In this document: one piece after another, positions 1 to 12,121 of the stretch
How positions within the stretch are numbered: position 1 is the first letter of the stretch
How the letters are laid out: each line of letters begins with the position of its first letter
NCBI GenBank assembly: GCA_022749755.1
Contig: CM040441.1
Span: 20,399,475-20,463,474 of the forward strand
DNA: 64,000 nucleotides
DNA from: Azadirachta indica
Taxonomy: Eukaryota; Streptophyta; Magnoliopsida; Sapindales; Meliaceae
Direction: 5' to 3'
Made by a program: the position numbers and the translations under genes
The notes under the pieces: model-generated
Database searches by the model: none
What the model was told of the DNA's origin: nothing
The model's input: only the letters and a program-made list of their open reading frames with translations

Positions 1-1352
1 TTGTATAAATCTAGGCCTTGCTTTTGCTCATTACAAAAGGGAAATGGAAAGTCAAAGATAGAACCCCGAGAGAAGAGGAGAAAGAAAGAAAGAAGGTTCG
101 GCTTGAATGCATATTTTTAGGTGATTGACTTTGGATTTAAAAATTAGTAAATTACATAATTTAGTTGCAGAAATTTAAATTGTTAGTATATAGATATGTG
201 TTTAACTACACACATATATATATATTTAGATAATTAAGTTTGCATCATTATTTATTGGGTCATTATTTATTATTATTTGTTAATTGATTTTAGGAGGTGA
301 TTGGAAGAAGGAGGAGAAATCAACAGAGACATAAAATTGTCATGCGTTTAGTAAGTAGGTATTTATATGCATTTGGTGGATTTTGATTTTAAAACTGAAA
401 AGTAGGGTGTTTTAGTACAGTTAATGTTTTGATAAATGTGTATGAAACTTTTGAATTATCACGTATTGATCCAACTAATTATTTTTTGAGTTGGATTAAA
501 ATAGTGATTTTCATATGAATGTTATGTTTATAAATACAGTAAGAAAATTATATCAACACGGGTTTTGTTTTTGTAAATGTATGATTTGTATGGAAATGTT
601 GTGAAATAATTTGATTAATTAAAATGTGATAGTCATGGTTGTTGTTGTGATGTGGCACCGGTGTTTGGGGTGACGGTCTTGAAATTAATGCCCTAAAGTA
701 TGTTTCTGTTAATGCCCTTAAAGGTCATTTTTTATAGGATAAAGATTCCTGATAATAATGTCTCTAAAGTACGTATGACCAATTTTTGGGACGGCAGTCC
801 TTTGGAATAATGCCCGTAAAGTATGCAAGAACAAATTTTTTTTTATAATAGAATTAATATATTTTACATTGTTTATATCAATATTAAAATTGAGATTTTA
901 ATTTCATATTTTACTACACTATTTGTTGGGAATTACGAAGTATTTTTATGTTCAAATTTGTTTATTATAAATTTTAAAACTGCCTTTGTGTATAAATGTC
1001 TATTAGGCATTAACTCATCTATTTTTTTTAGGTTTGGGTGTTGCTAGAGGTTTTTGTAAGTAGAAGATAAAGGATATTCTAGGATAAAGATTTTACTATC
1101 TTTGAAACTATATATAATTATAGATGCAGGAGTTTATAATGTATGATTTTGATGTAATATCCATGTTTGTGCTTGAATTTTAGAAATCATAGAATTGGTT
1201 ATATTTTGTTAAGTAATGAAATGAAGTAGTTGGTGTTGAACTTTATTGGAAGTATTTAGAATAAAATTTTAAAGTTTACAGAATTATGTATTTGGCGTAT
1301 GTTATATTATGGAGGAAATTTTGTCGAAATTTTTAGAATTAGGGATGTTATA
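1..1352 (+). mobile_element. LTR of family X, copy A (5' end outside window)
   Basis: This non-coding block aligns along its length with 18430-19862 and 56748-58472, which are solo LTRs with target duplications. The window opens at what is the TATA-box region of the other copies (TATAAAT at 4-10, followed by the shared CTTTGC/TTACAAAAGG stretch). By comparison with copy B about 390 bp are missing upstream. The right end reads GGGATGTTATA instead of the GGGATRTTACA of the other copies, so the terminal CA is mutated to TA. No primer-binding site follows, so it is a solo LTR or a 3' LTR; the missing left edge prevents a target-duplication test. Orientation is the same as in copies B and C. Confidence 0.75.
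655..830 (+). repeat. Degenerate short tandem repeats inside LTR copy A
   Basis: About four imperfect units of roughly 45-60 bp, each containing a GACGGTCT/GACGGCAGTC-like core followed by AATAATGCCC and TAAAGTAYG. The same block sits at the same place in copies B (about 19130-19330) and C (about 57785-57945), so it belongs to the LTR. Confidence 0.6.
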
Positions 1353-3590
1353 GTGTATTTCTTTACTCTTTATTTTGGTTATATTTGTTACATTAAGATT
1401 GTGACATAGTTTACAAGCAGGTTCTGATACAAAATCTTTTTTTCTTGTAAATATTTAATTAGCTAAATTGGAAGAAAAAAGGGAGCATCTATGCATCTGA
1501 ACAACAAGATTTTACAATAAGCTTAATTTATTGGTTATTAAAATGTCACTATAATACATATATATTTACTTTTCCTTGTTTTGTTATTCATGAAAGTTTT
1601 AGTTAGTTTTGCATTAATTACTATGTTTTTACTACTATCATTGAACTACTTTAGAAATGATATTTCTTTAGTTAAATGTTAAAATGGATTGTGTTGCAAT
1701 ATATGTTTATGAATGTTGCTTTTGATGGCTAAATGCTAAAAATGATACACTCTATATTTTACCATTGAATTAGATAATTAAATCATAACCATGTTGTAGA
1801 TCTTTAGATTGTAAAATTTGGTGACTATGGGGTTTCTTCTATGGAATTAGTTGGATTACACTAGATGATCAGAAATTGCTAACTATATACTTAGAAAATA
1901 AGAATGTGATGTACGTTGATATAGAACTGCACTATGAAAATAAATTGTAGCCCCCTATAAGAATAATAAAGTCATCTCTACATCATTATTTATATGATGT
2001 TTGTAAGCTAAGGTACACATTACATAAACAGTTCAATAAACTCTCTAAGATACCTCAATTATATAATAGATGTAAGATGCCAATTTTTTGAGTTGTCTTT
2101 AATTTTCAAATGGTTTCAAAATTGAGTTTTATGTGAATGTTATTAAAACTTTTTCATATTAATATTAGTTTTCAAATGGTTAAAAAAAATTATAGAAAAA
2201 ATATTTATTTTTATAAAACAAAAAATATTATTTTTTGTTATTTCATTTTTTATGTAAGAAATGATCATATTTATCTTTTCAAATTAAATCAATATTTTGC
2301 AAACTGATATTTGTATTATTATTAAAGTAAATCAATTTTATATATAGTTAAAAAATAGTTGTTTAGTATAATTTGATTGTTAGCTAGTTTCATAGATAAA
2401 GTGTTTTAGATGTTATAAAGAAATAGTAATTTCATTATTAATTGCATCAAAAATTTAGAAACAATGATATTAATAAATATTATTAATCAAAAATAAAAGT
2501 TTGTTTGTCAATACAATAATTTCATAGTAATCCCTTATTGATTACTACAAATTACTCCTGAAAAATAACCAGCAAAATTTGATATTTGGAATTAAAAACC
2601 TGTTAAGCAATATTATTAGAAAAAAGCTAGCACAATTGTATAATTTTCCTTAAAAAAATATGTCAAATCAAAATTTCGAAATATTTATGAACCCACATTT
2701 TTTACCCACATATATTACATCTCATCAATTTCTTCTTAAATATACTTATTTTGTCTATGAAACTGTAAAATATTAATTGAAATGAGTAAATTAATAAATA
2801 TACAGCTAACTTTTAGTTAGAATAAGAAATGAAAACATAACTATATAAAATTTTTTTAAACAACTTACTACTCTTGTATCAATAACTTAAAGATTTTTGT
2901 CTAACTAACAAAACTAGTCTCAATAAAAACGTTCAAAGAAAAAGCTTAGAGAAATCCAAGAACAAAACAAAGCTTTGCATAGTGCATAGTGCATGCACTT
3001 CACATTTTAATGATGCAAACGAAAGATTAATTCGCAAAAAGTATGATTTTGACCAAAAAAAAAAAAAAGGCTGCATGTTGACAAATAAGCATTTGTAATT
3101 AAAAAGCCAAAATCTTCTAAATGCTGGTTAAACTAAGGTTAATTGGTTCTAATGGTCAAGCAAGATTAATTCATATAAATTGTCTCCAATAAAAACATTT
3201 AAAATATAAAAATATGGATATGCTAACAAAAACTAATTGAGAAAATTAATTTCTTTGGTTAAAAAATATTTAAAATAAATCAATTAGATTTCGTAATTTA
3301 TATAAATTGTTTTCTTTTTTAATAAAAAGTATGTTCATGTAAAATTGATCTATATTTTTTTTATTTATTTAAAAAGTAGACTCTTTTTATTTTATAAAGA
3401 AAATAGTATAATTTAAATTGATTTATTTTCATATTTATTTAAAGTTCGTTTCTTTGCTTTTACTAAAGAAAACAATTTAAATTAAAAATTATTTTATATT
3501 TAATATTGTGTCTATTTTTCAAATCGATTTCTTTACTAGCGTTTGTTTTAGTATTGTATTTGTAGTAGGTTTGATAGCAGGTATTAAAAG
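1353..3590. other. AT-rich intergenic DNA
   Basis: No coding signal, no splice-framed ORF and no clear terminal repeats were seen. Long A/T runs (for example about 2160-2230 and 3300-3520) dominate. Confidence 0.5.
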
Positions 3591-5262
3591 ATGAATATGG
3601 ACAAATCATGGATATCATGTGATACGAGATCTGTGAAATACAATGATGGTGTCACTAAATTTATGAAAGATGCAACTGAACAATTAAAAATTCTACCATA
3701 CTAAGATATCCATGTTTACAATGTGAAAACCTATCATTTTTACCCCCCCAAGGATATCAAATATCATCTTTTAGGTATAATTTTGATCATACGTACAAAA
3801 CGTGGATTTGGCATAGTGAGGAAAATTCTTCTAAAACATCAAGGCTTGATGAAGACCACTTTGGTGTACGATTTACAAGTCATGAATTTGGTGGTACTAT
3901 AGAAATGATTCATAATGTTTACAAGCATTATGAAGGAGGTTCTAAGTGTTTTAAGAAACTACTTGAAGATGCTAAGAAACCCTTGTCCTTTGGTTGCGCA
4001 AAATATACCAAGATTACTACATTGGTTAGGTTATACAATTTGAAAGAGAAATATGGGTGGTCAAATAGTAGCTTTGAAGAATTGTTGGTGCTTTTAGAGG
4101 ATATGCTATCTGATGACAATGAAATACCATTATCTATGTACGAAGCAAAGAAAACATGGCTTAGAGTATGGGAAAATATAAGCCTACCCAAACGATTGCA
4201 TATTGTATCGAAAAAAAGTATAAATTGCTTTCAGAGTGTCTTTCCTTCTATATGAGAATTTGTCTAGGTGCATTGTTAAAGGCTATTATGCTTGTTTGTA
4301 CTGTGAGTAAGATATATTTTGTCTAACATAAACATAATAAAAAAAAATGCATATATAGGGCATCAACACTTCTTTTCACCTAATCATCCATTTTGAAGAC
4401 AAAAGAAAGCTTTCAGTATCAAGCAAGAGTTTAGATCCTTTATTGCACCATTGAGTAGGAAAGATGTCTTATAAATGATTGATGGCACTTGTGGTGGATG
4501 AGGGAAAATGAAGGTGAATAAACATAAAATAAAGGATAGTGATAACTCTAAACTGTGAAAGAAGAAATCAATATTCTTTGAGTTTGAATATTATAAGCAT
4601 TTTTATGTGCATCATTAGTTAGATATTATGCACATTGTAAAAAATGTTTGTGAGAATATATATGATACAGTACTTAATATCCCTAGCAAAACTAAAGATG
4701 GGATAAATCCAAGGCTTGATCTTGTTCACATAGGCATGAAGACAGAGTTATCCCTGATGCCACGGAAAAAAAAACGTACTTTTTTGCCTCCAGCATGTTA
4801 CAACTAAAAAAGAAAAAAGAAAAGAAAGAGTTTTGCTGAACATTAATGAATGCGAAGGCGTTCAATTGTTATTATTCATCATTTAAGAACCTTGTGCATA
4901 TGGATGAGATAAAGCTTCAAGGTCTCAAGTCCTGTGATTGTCATATTTTGTTGCAATAACTATTACCATTAGCAATGTAGTCTATTTTGCCAAAACATAT
5001 TATATATGCCATTATGTAATATGTGCATTTATGTAGCATGGTGATTGATGTTGCGAAATTAGAAGAAATGGAACGTGATATTGTTGAAACATTATCCTTG
5101 CTTGAAAAAATATTCATACTATTATTCTTTGACATTATGGTCCATTTAATAGTCTATTTTGTACATGAAGTTAGGCTATGTGGTCCTGTTCACCTTAGGT
5201 GGATGTATTCATTTGAGAGATTTATGAAATTTCTTAAAGCTCATGCGTATAATCATAACTAG
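3591..5262 (+). pseudogene. CACTA (En/Spm) transposase relic, N-terminal and middle parts
   Basis: Pieces in order match a plant CACTA TNPD/tnp2-type transposase. At 3591 a MDKSW start followed by a short acidic/aromatic stretch is the transposase-associated domain. At 3905-4255 a 116-residue ORF contains LVRLYNLKEKYGW, LLVLLEDML and PLSMYEAKK, the conserved pre-tnp2 segment. After a frameshift near 4175, PNDCILYRKKY continues the match. At about 4560-4750, KKSIFFEF, DIMHIVKNV and TKDGINPRLDL are tnp2 hallmarks. At about 4760-4960, TFLPPACY and SPVIVIF/DCHILLQ-type remnants follow in shifted frames. At 5023-5262, FFDIMVHLIVYFVHEVRLCGPV and RWMYSFERFMKFLK is DUF4218. Several stops and frameshifts make it inactive. 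The C-terminal part resumes after an inserted LTR (see 6976). Confidence 0.85.
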
Positions 5263-5265
5263 CGA

Positions 5266-6890
5266 TGTGCAAATTTTAAATGCTTGTAAGTGCACAATTC
5301 ACTAGTAGCTAATGAAAAGTTCACCTTCAGGTTGATCTCTCATGAAATTGCAATGGCTTAATTTCTTATTTGTTTTTTCTATATTACTAAATTTAACAAA
5401 CAATAAAATCCTAAACACTTACGCAATTGGTAGTTTGATGTGATTTTAAATGAAATGAATTAATTTGCTAAATTTCAATGAGAGTTGGCTAGCTATCTAC
5501 TTAAGCATTGAAATATTAAGTGAATTACATAATGATCCAAAAGTTTAGATTATTGGTCTTTCCACTAAGGCTAGAGAAATCCAATTATCATGGCAATTCT
5601 CACTTGCAATCAACTAAGTATATTCTTGATATGAGGACTCTACTTAATTAATTGAATTAATTACAAGGAAATTGTGTGACCATTTAAATTAAACCAAATC
5701 AATGGATCCAATTTAAACACTTGTTCAAGTGAGCTCAATTAAGGTAAAATGATATTTCTAACACCTTAATTCTCTTTTGTTAACTTTAATTATAGACAAG
5801 AGATGATCAATCCATAATTCATAGTCTAAGGTATAAAGAACAATGAACAAGTAATAATCTTAAATATTTATTAAACATAATTCATAAAATATCAACGAAT
5901 TGAAGCTCATATTAATGAATTAAAGTATAAAGGTGAGAAACACATAGAAAAACAAAAAATTATTGAAATAACACTTAACTTTGTCTAAAATTTCCCTTAA
6001 GGTGTGAATGATTGATCATCTTCTTCAATCCTTTAGTGAAAATTGGTTGATGAAGGATAACAAAAACAAAACACACTAGCTACGAATTTTTAAGCAATAA
6101 ACACACAAATCGCATAAATGAAAGAAACAAAACAAAGAAAGAACTAACTTAAAAGAAAGAAAAACAAGAATTGCATGCCCAATCATATTCAAAACCACCA
6201 CTTATATAGGCAAGATAAAGGATACTTTAAATGTGTAGACAAATGAAAGTTGCAATTCATATCTTTGTCTGCTAGATTATAGCTCATTTTTTACTGTCTC
6301 CCACACCAAATTAGAGAAAGTAGTCTTCATACACATTGTGAATAATTTCATAAGCTTTCTCATGATTTAAGAATCGTGTCATTGGGATGTCTGGAACAAG
6401 AGATATAGTCAAAAACCGTAAAGCATGCTCAAATTACAATTTTGACAACTACCATCTGAATAATGACTACTTTAAATAGCATAAATGCACAAATTTAAAT
6501 TATTTATAACATACAATTTGTATCTTCCTTTCTCAAGGCTCCACAGCTTCAAGAGTTAACTCAATCGGTGTAGTATTTAAAAAGTTATGGCCAAAAGATA
6601 GAAAGGTGTTCATAGGTTCAGAATGCACAAGAACGAACCATGTTTCATTATATTCCATCACATTTTTGGTACCTACCCATTCTAAATTTCCAAAAGTTGT
6701 CTAAAAATGAATTATGTAAAATTGAGTCGACTTTCACTTGCAACAAGAATCATTTCATTTGAAGATTTCTATACAAAGATATAGCCATGACATTAATTCA
6801 TGCTCAAGTGAGTTGTATACAAGTGGATATTTTATATCTTTAATTGCAACTTGCACTCCTTTTACACCTATATATAAAAATACCCCACAT
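5266..6890 (-). mobile_element. Inverted gypsy-type LTR inserted in the CACTA relic
   Basis: Read on the minus strand, 5266-5800 closely follows the 3' half of the Athila-like LTR at 36258-37633: the same order of GAGAATTAAGGTGTTAGAAA, the TTGAATTGGTTTGATTTAAA tract, the ATCAAGAATATA tract and the terminal GCATTTAAAATTTGCACA. Beyond about 5800 it diverges (a related but different family). The plus-strand left edge is TGTGCAAATT immediately after the DUF4218 segment. The right edge is placed roughly at 6890 (a CCCCACA end followed by ATTAAT is possible) and no matching target duplication was found. No internal coding region is present, so it is probably a solo LTR or fragment. Confidence 0.6.
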
Positions 6891-6975
6891 TAATATTTCA
6901 ATACAAGTATTATATTCATGTCATCTTGTATAATTATATATATTTGTATGTATTTGAGTTCTAGACCATGAAAAC

Positions 6976-7260
6976 ATGCAAATTAAAGCCATGGCAATAA
7001 AATTTGACAATTTATACACAAATAGGGACATTAAATCATTGAAATATGGAAACTTGACTACTATAAGTTTCCAATTTCCATATTTAGGTGCAACTAGGTT
7101 GATAGTAAAAATGGTATCAAAATGGATGTGCTTGGATTTACTTAATTTTAATCAAATAGGCCATAGGTCAAATCTCTTCATCTTAGCCTTGCAAGCAAAG
7201 CAAGTATTTTATGTCAAAGACTAACTTGATAGTAGATGGTCAATTGTTTGTCATGTTTCT
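6976..7260 (+). pseudogene. CACTA transposase relic, C-terminal (DUF4216-like) part
   Basis: The 82-residue ORF ends in a region that matches the CACTA C-terminal domain: KWMCLDLLNFNQIGHRSNLF followed by ILALQAKQVFYVKD, then, past the stop at 7222-7224, LDSRWSIVCHVSSKG. The family pattern is DxFGFTLVNFxRLIH...PFILASQAKQVFYVxD..W. Together with 3591-5262 it shows the transposase gene was split by the LTR at 5266-6890. The N-terminal third of this ORF is not recognisable. Confidence 0.75.
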
Positions 7261-7651
7261 TCTAAAGGTGAATGCATTGATGGCAAGTTAGATAACACAA
7301 TGGCTATGAACCATTTGGTAAGGAATTACTTTCGATTAATTTATATGATGAGAGTGATAATAATGTGAACTTTGCTAGGGTAGATGGTGAGGGGATTTGG
7401 GTTAATACTAATTAAAAACATATATACATATTGGTCTAGCTTATGGCAGTAAGTTGTAATTTTTTTTTGCTTTTCTTATGTATTTTAAGAATCTTTATCT
7501 ATCAGTACACCTAGTGCTTGATTTATTTTTACTTATGGCAATAAGTTATGCATGTCACTAAATGATGCTTTTATGTAATTTTTTGCGCTTGGTTTGAATT
7601 TTTAGTACTTTAACAATTTCTAAGATTTTTTTATATGTTAATATTTTCAGG

Positions 7652-7906
7652 ATGGCAAATGACCCCATAGACCCCATCATGGAGAATATTGATGAAGATG
7701 AGCATATTGTAGATGTTATAGGAAGGAGAAAACAAGATAGTCCAGAACAAAGTAGCTCTAAGTCAAGAGGATTTAGAAAGATGACAAAGATGAAGAAGAA
7801 GAAGAAGAAGAAGAAGAAGAAGAAGAAGAAGAGTATAAATGACCATGAGAAGATTGTCACATGCCACCAATTTGGAAGCAGAACCGTCGAAAGTGCAAGA
7901 GCATGA
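7652..7906 (+). pseudogene. Poly-lysine ORF, possibly the CACTA element's downstream exon
   Basis: An 84-residue ORF with an acidic start (MANDPIDPIMENIDEDEHIVDV), a SSSKSRGFRKMTKMKK segment and a poly-lysine run encoded by a GAA/AAG microsatellite. CACTA second exons or genes often carry an SSSK-RG-R-basic stretch before the Ptta/En-Spm domain, and the position downstream of the DUF4216 remnant fits; this is inference. The minus-strand ORF over the same DNA (7558-8130) has a poly-Phe/Leu run from the same microsatellite and is probably chance. Confidence 0.35.
7791..7833 (+). repeat. (GAA)n microsatellite
   Basis: About 14 uninterrupted GAA/AAG triplets. It keeps three frames open on each strand and is the reason for the overlapping ORFs here. 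Confidence 0.9.
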
Positions 7907-8130
7907 GAGTGCGCTTCTCGCAGAACAAGCACGCTCAAGTTCCAAACTCGCCTACCCTCTTGACCAAGAGCATAAATTCGTGGATGAACAGTACCTGAGT
8001 GAACAATAGCCAGCGAGCGGAATTGGAATTTCGAGAGACATTCGAGGAGATGAGCGGAGTAGGACGAGAGCGTGCCTAACTTCCTTTTATGGCGACTAAG
8101 GCTCAACATGTTAGCGACTCTTGGAAGCAA
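7845..8130. other. GC-richer island of unknown origin
   Basis: The stretch around 7870-8130 is clearly more GC-rich than its surroundings and has CG dinucleotides (TCGTGGATG, AGCGAGCGG, GGACGAGAGCG). The minus strand is open across it, with a SRHKRKLGTLSSYSAHLLEC-type translation that I do not recognise. It may be part of an LTR or a captured fragment. Confidence 0.3.
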
Positions 8131-8134
8131 CCAC

Positions 8135-9640
8135 CTTAAGCATCATTTGGGCTAATTTATGTTTCATATATTAAGATATAATCCAAAGAAGAAATTGATT
8201 TCTCCCCTTACACAGTGTTTCAATTTACGTTGATAAACAATAAATATATTGTATTTTATTTATAGGCAAGAATAGGACTAATTTGTGTTTTATTAAATCA
8301 CCTTGTAAATAGTTGTTTTCCATTAAAATATGTTATAAATATTTGTTTTTCATTAAAACATGTTTAAGAAAATAATATTTAACTATCTCTTAACTACACG
8401 TTCCATTAACGTGTGTATGTAGTTAAAACTATAATTAACTAATTTGAGCAATAATTAATGTATCTACATGGGTTACTATTGATATAATATCTTACATAAA
8501 ATTTATCTAATGTAGTACAATACAATGCAGTCCAGTACATGATATTAAATTTTAATACATATCAGTGTGTCGTGCCAAGCAAGCCCATAAAGTATTAATT
8601 AGCATTATCAAAGGCAATAAATGTACAAAATAATTAGTCAAAAATATAAATGAATGGAAAGTAACTATTCTATGGAAAATTTAACAAGGTAAATACTCAT
8701 ATACCACTATACTAATACTAGATAGATCGGTTATAATATCAATTGGATTGATAAGAATATAACAAAATTTTGCCAATCACTTTTTGGCAAAGGGATGGAA
8801 AACTTTTTCTTAAAAAAATTGTGGGAGTTCGAATCTTTCCACATTCTAGCTCTCAAATATGTAACATAGTTTTCATATGAATTTGGCCTTTTTTGCTTTT
8901 TAATTTTGTACACGTGAAACTAATGTAAAAAAAAATGACCCATTAGATGAAACATTTGAGATAGTTTCTACTATTTGTCTCATTAGTATACATATTATAC
9001 CATTTGAATGAACATGTAACATTATGCAAAAATGACGTGCGTAGGCATTCTTCTTTTTAGAAGAAAACATTTGCATATATTGGACGTATATTACGTCTTT
9101 TTTTAATTTTTTTAATGTAAAATTTGATCAAACATATTATGTAGTAGAAGTTGAAACCTTAATATAAAACTTAAAATTTAAGCTTAAATTTGAGATTTAA
9201 AATTAAATATTTTAACATAAAAGTTAAAATATATAACACAAAATTTAAAATAAAGTGTATATAACATTACATATGTGGGTCGTGCAATCAATCCTTTTAA
9301 TTATGTTAACATCACATTGTTAATGTTCTTTATTTCAAAGAAAGAAAAAGTACTAAAAATTTCAATTTGATTACTAAATTGATAGATCTGTAAAATGAGT
9401 TGGACAACGTGACTAACACCACCTTGACCTAAAACAATACCAATCAATTTTATTTTACATGAAAGTTAGAATAAATTTGTATCGAACTCACATTTTAAAG
9501 TAGACAAAAGTAGAATAACCAAACATGTGACTGACTATATGTACAAATAATTTGTTAAAACTTTTGAAAACCCTTCTTCTAAATTGTATCAAACTTATCA
9601 TTTAGGTATTTCTATTACGAATTGAAAAAAAAAAAAAAAA
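8135..9640. other. AT-rich upstream region of the intact gene
   Basis: No coding signal or mobile element boundaries recognised. It ends in a poly-A tract at 9625-9641 just before the GC-richer core promoter. Confidence 0.5.
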
Positions 9641-9641
9641 A

Positions 9642-9777
9642 TGCGCTCAGGAGCTCTGCGTTGGCGCTAAAAACCGTTACATTCAAATACACCACTCCAC
9701 TCCACTCTGCCTCTCTCTCCATATATAAACAGCAAACGATCAAGAACGAATCGAATTGAATCAACGATACGAGCAGA
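9642..9777 (+). promoter_or_regulatory. Core promoter and 5' UTR
   Basis: A TATA box (ATATATAAAC, 9720-9730) lies 48 bp before the ATG, preceded by a pyrimidine patch (CTCTGCCTCTCTCTCC, 9705-9720). A 5' UTR of about 20-25 nt would follow. The segment from 9642 through the TATA region is recognisably copied at 49205-49320, which supports it as a unit of the gene. Confidence 0.65.
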
Positions 9778-11302
9778 ATGAGTCAACAATCGCTCTCCGA
9801 CTACCCACAGCAAGAAGAAGTTGAAGAAGACCTCCTTCTCCTCCGCGAAGCAGCCGCCGTTAACTCATGTTCTTCTCCCTTCTTTGACGAACCCACCGAT
9901 CGATTCTCCCATCTCCACCTAGCTAACCGGCCCCCATCTACCACCTGCGGCTGTCACCCCTTCTCTGCCTCTAGTTTCTCTTCCGGGTCCCACAAACGCT
10001 CTTCTTCTGAGAATCCCTCCTCCTCCCATGATGGACCTACCCCAAAGAAACCCAACCACAACGACGATTATACCAACTCTCTCTCAGGATTCTCCAAGAT
10101 TCCTCTTTCACCTCCGCCCCAAGAAACCGAACCCCTTCTCCGTCGCTGTGTCTCGGATCCCTACAATCCACCCATTCCACCGGTTGTTGAGGAACCCCCA
10201 CTTTCCCCGCTGCCAAATCCAGAGAGAGAGCGTCCTGGAACTCCATTGTCGAATTCCACTGCTTCCGCTAAGAAACCACCACGGCCACCCACGTTGAGGA
10301 GGTCAGTGTCGGATCCCACGCCATCCCCGGCCAAGACGTTTTCCAGTTCGAGCGAGAGCCCTAAAGCAGAGGTTTCCTTCTCTTCTTTTTGCTGTATAAT
10401 TATCAAGATTCATGCTTTATCGTGTGATTTTATGTTTCTTGATTGTGTAATTAGATAAACATTGCTGCGTTTGTTGATTTGAGAGTCTTAGTTTGTATTT
10501 TCAGTTTAAAGATCTTGTGATTAGGTTCTTATGTTCTGAATTTCTGAAATTCTTAGGTTACCCTTTATAAACGAGATCTTGATTATAGTCTTATAATTGG
10601 ATCACTTGGTGAAGATTCTTGGGTCGAATGTGGCTTTTCTCTGAACTTTTTGGTTATTGTTTATAAATGTGATCATCAATATTCTGGTTTTTGGTAGAGA
10701 TTCTTTGGCGAAATGTGGCTTTCATGTTGTCATTCTGGTTTGATTTCAATTTTGTTCTTCATTTCTGCTTTTTGCGGTTTGAGTCTGTTGTGAGTGGATA
10801 AAAATTCTTGTCAACTATCAGTTTTAATGTTTATGAATGCGATCCTAGTTCTACGATTGAAATTGCATGGTAATGCTTTTATGGCAGCGACTGAGGAAGA
10901 TGGGGGAATGCTTGAGGGAGATGAGTCGAAAGTGGGATGAACTTTTGGGTTATGAAGCAGACAGTGCGAATGAACATAGTAGCAGGCAAAATGACCATCC
11001 ACTCAACCATAACAACAATGATGATTCAGCAATGGTATATATTGATATTCTTTCATGTAGTTATCCTTGTTAGTTTGTATTTAATTGCCAATGAAACTGA
11101 CTTACGCCCATTAATTACTTTGATTTTTCAAGATGAAATGGCTGTTACTGTTGTGTAGGAAAATTCTGAGGAAGGATTGAATGAATCTGTGAGTGTGGAG
11201 AGGAAAGGGGATTTGTTAAAAATTCATTTCAAGTGCCCATGTGGTTCAGGATATCATATTCTTCACTTGGGAGGGAACTGCTACTACAAGCTGATCATGT
11301 AG
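9778..11302 (+). CDS. Plant protein of unknown function with C-terminal Cys cluster (3 exons)
   Basis: Exons read as 9778-10371, 10888-11034 and 11159-11302. Introns start GT and end AG and all junctions are in phase 0, giving 294 residues. The ATG at 9778 is the first after the TATA box. Residues 13-26 are acidic/Leu-rich; 28-198 are Ser/Pro-rich and look disordered. LLRRCVSDP (120-128) and TLRRSVSDP (172-180) repeat a motif; the second fits the 14-3-3 consensus RSxSxP. Residues 199-221, encoded by exon 2, form a charged amphipathic helix (RLRKMGECLREMSRKWDELL). The C-terminus, encoded by exon 3, has FKCPCGSGYHILHLGGNCYY (271-290) with Cys 273, 275 and 288. The short Cys spacing could bind metal, but this is not proven. 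I do not recognise a named family. It is the only gene in the window without breaks. If intron 1 is retained, the reading frame ends after 226 codons. Confidence 0.82.
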
Positions 11303-12113
11303 GTGCAGCAAATAATTGGCCCAGCCCCAAAATGCTGATGAACATTTGCTGAGTTGCAGTCCTTTTTGTACACATAGATTCTGTTAATGATTCTTTTCAT
11401 TTCTTTCTTCAGAGAAACGCTTTCCTTTTACCTTCTGATTGGCAAGTCTTCTTAAGATAGAGAGCCTCTTCATCATTCTGAGATTTCAGCTTCTATTGTT
11501 CAATTTAGTTCAGTACTATTTCATCTAGTATATCAATCAATTTGTTTTAGTAGCTACTTCAAATGGGATTGAATTTATTTTCTGTTGCTCACTCACAATT
11601 ATTTCTCCCATGAAAACACCATTCACAAACCTGGTCATAGAAGCATTGTCATATACTAACACAAAAGAGTAAGAATGACATGAAATATAATAAGATATAA
11701 AATCTTTTTTTTTTTTATGTTTTAAGTTGTATATAATCAATATGGTCAGATTTCGGTAAATAGACAAGCTGTATTTTCAGCCTGATTTGATTTTGAGCAA
11801 AACTTGTCCCGCATTGAACCAAACCCAGTCCAAATAATTTGTATAGGGAACGGAAGCAACATTCAATTATCATTTTGACTAATGGATTACCAAAGATGTG
11901 AAAAATGAACATAAGATAGCACCGAAGATAACAAAGAAAATTGGGAATTTTTTCAAAATCACCGTATTTACATTCAAAATTTAGATTTGACCACTATTTA
12001 AAAATTTACTTAAAAATGATTATTTTATAAATTTTGAACAAAAATATTCTTATAACCAACTTACTAAAAACATGTTACAGAAATTTTCAAGTATCACAAT
12101 AACATTCGAGCAT
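11303..12113 (+). other. 3' UTR and downstream spacer
   Basis: AT-rich with no further coding potential. Polyadenylation signals cannot be fixed by eye. The minus-strand ORFs at 11537-11912 have no recognisable domain and look accidental. Confidence 0.45.
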
Positions 12114-12121
12114 ATTGCAAC

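Noticed and set aside
823..1047. 74-codon ORF
   Set aside because: Low-complexity AT-rich LTR sequence, not open in the other LTR copies.
1420..1440. GGTTCTGATACAAAAT resembles an inverted tRNA-Met primer site
   Set aside because: Wrong orientation and about 70 bp from the LTR end, with no internal region following.
6976..7060. N-terminal third of the ORF at 6976 as part of the CACTA domain
   Set aside because: No convincing match before about 7080; only the latter part is claimed.
7558..8130. 190-codon minus-strand ORF
   Set aside because: Kept open by the GAA microsatellite (poly-Phe) and lacks a recognisable domain; reported only as an unexplained GC-rich island.
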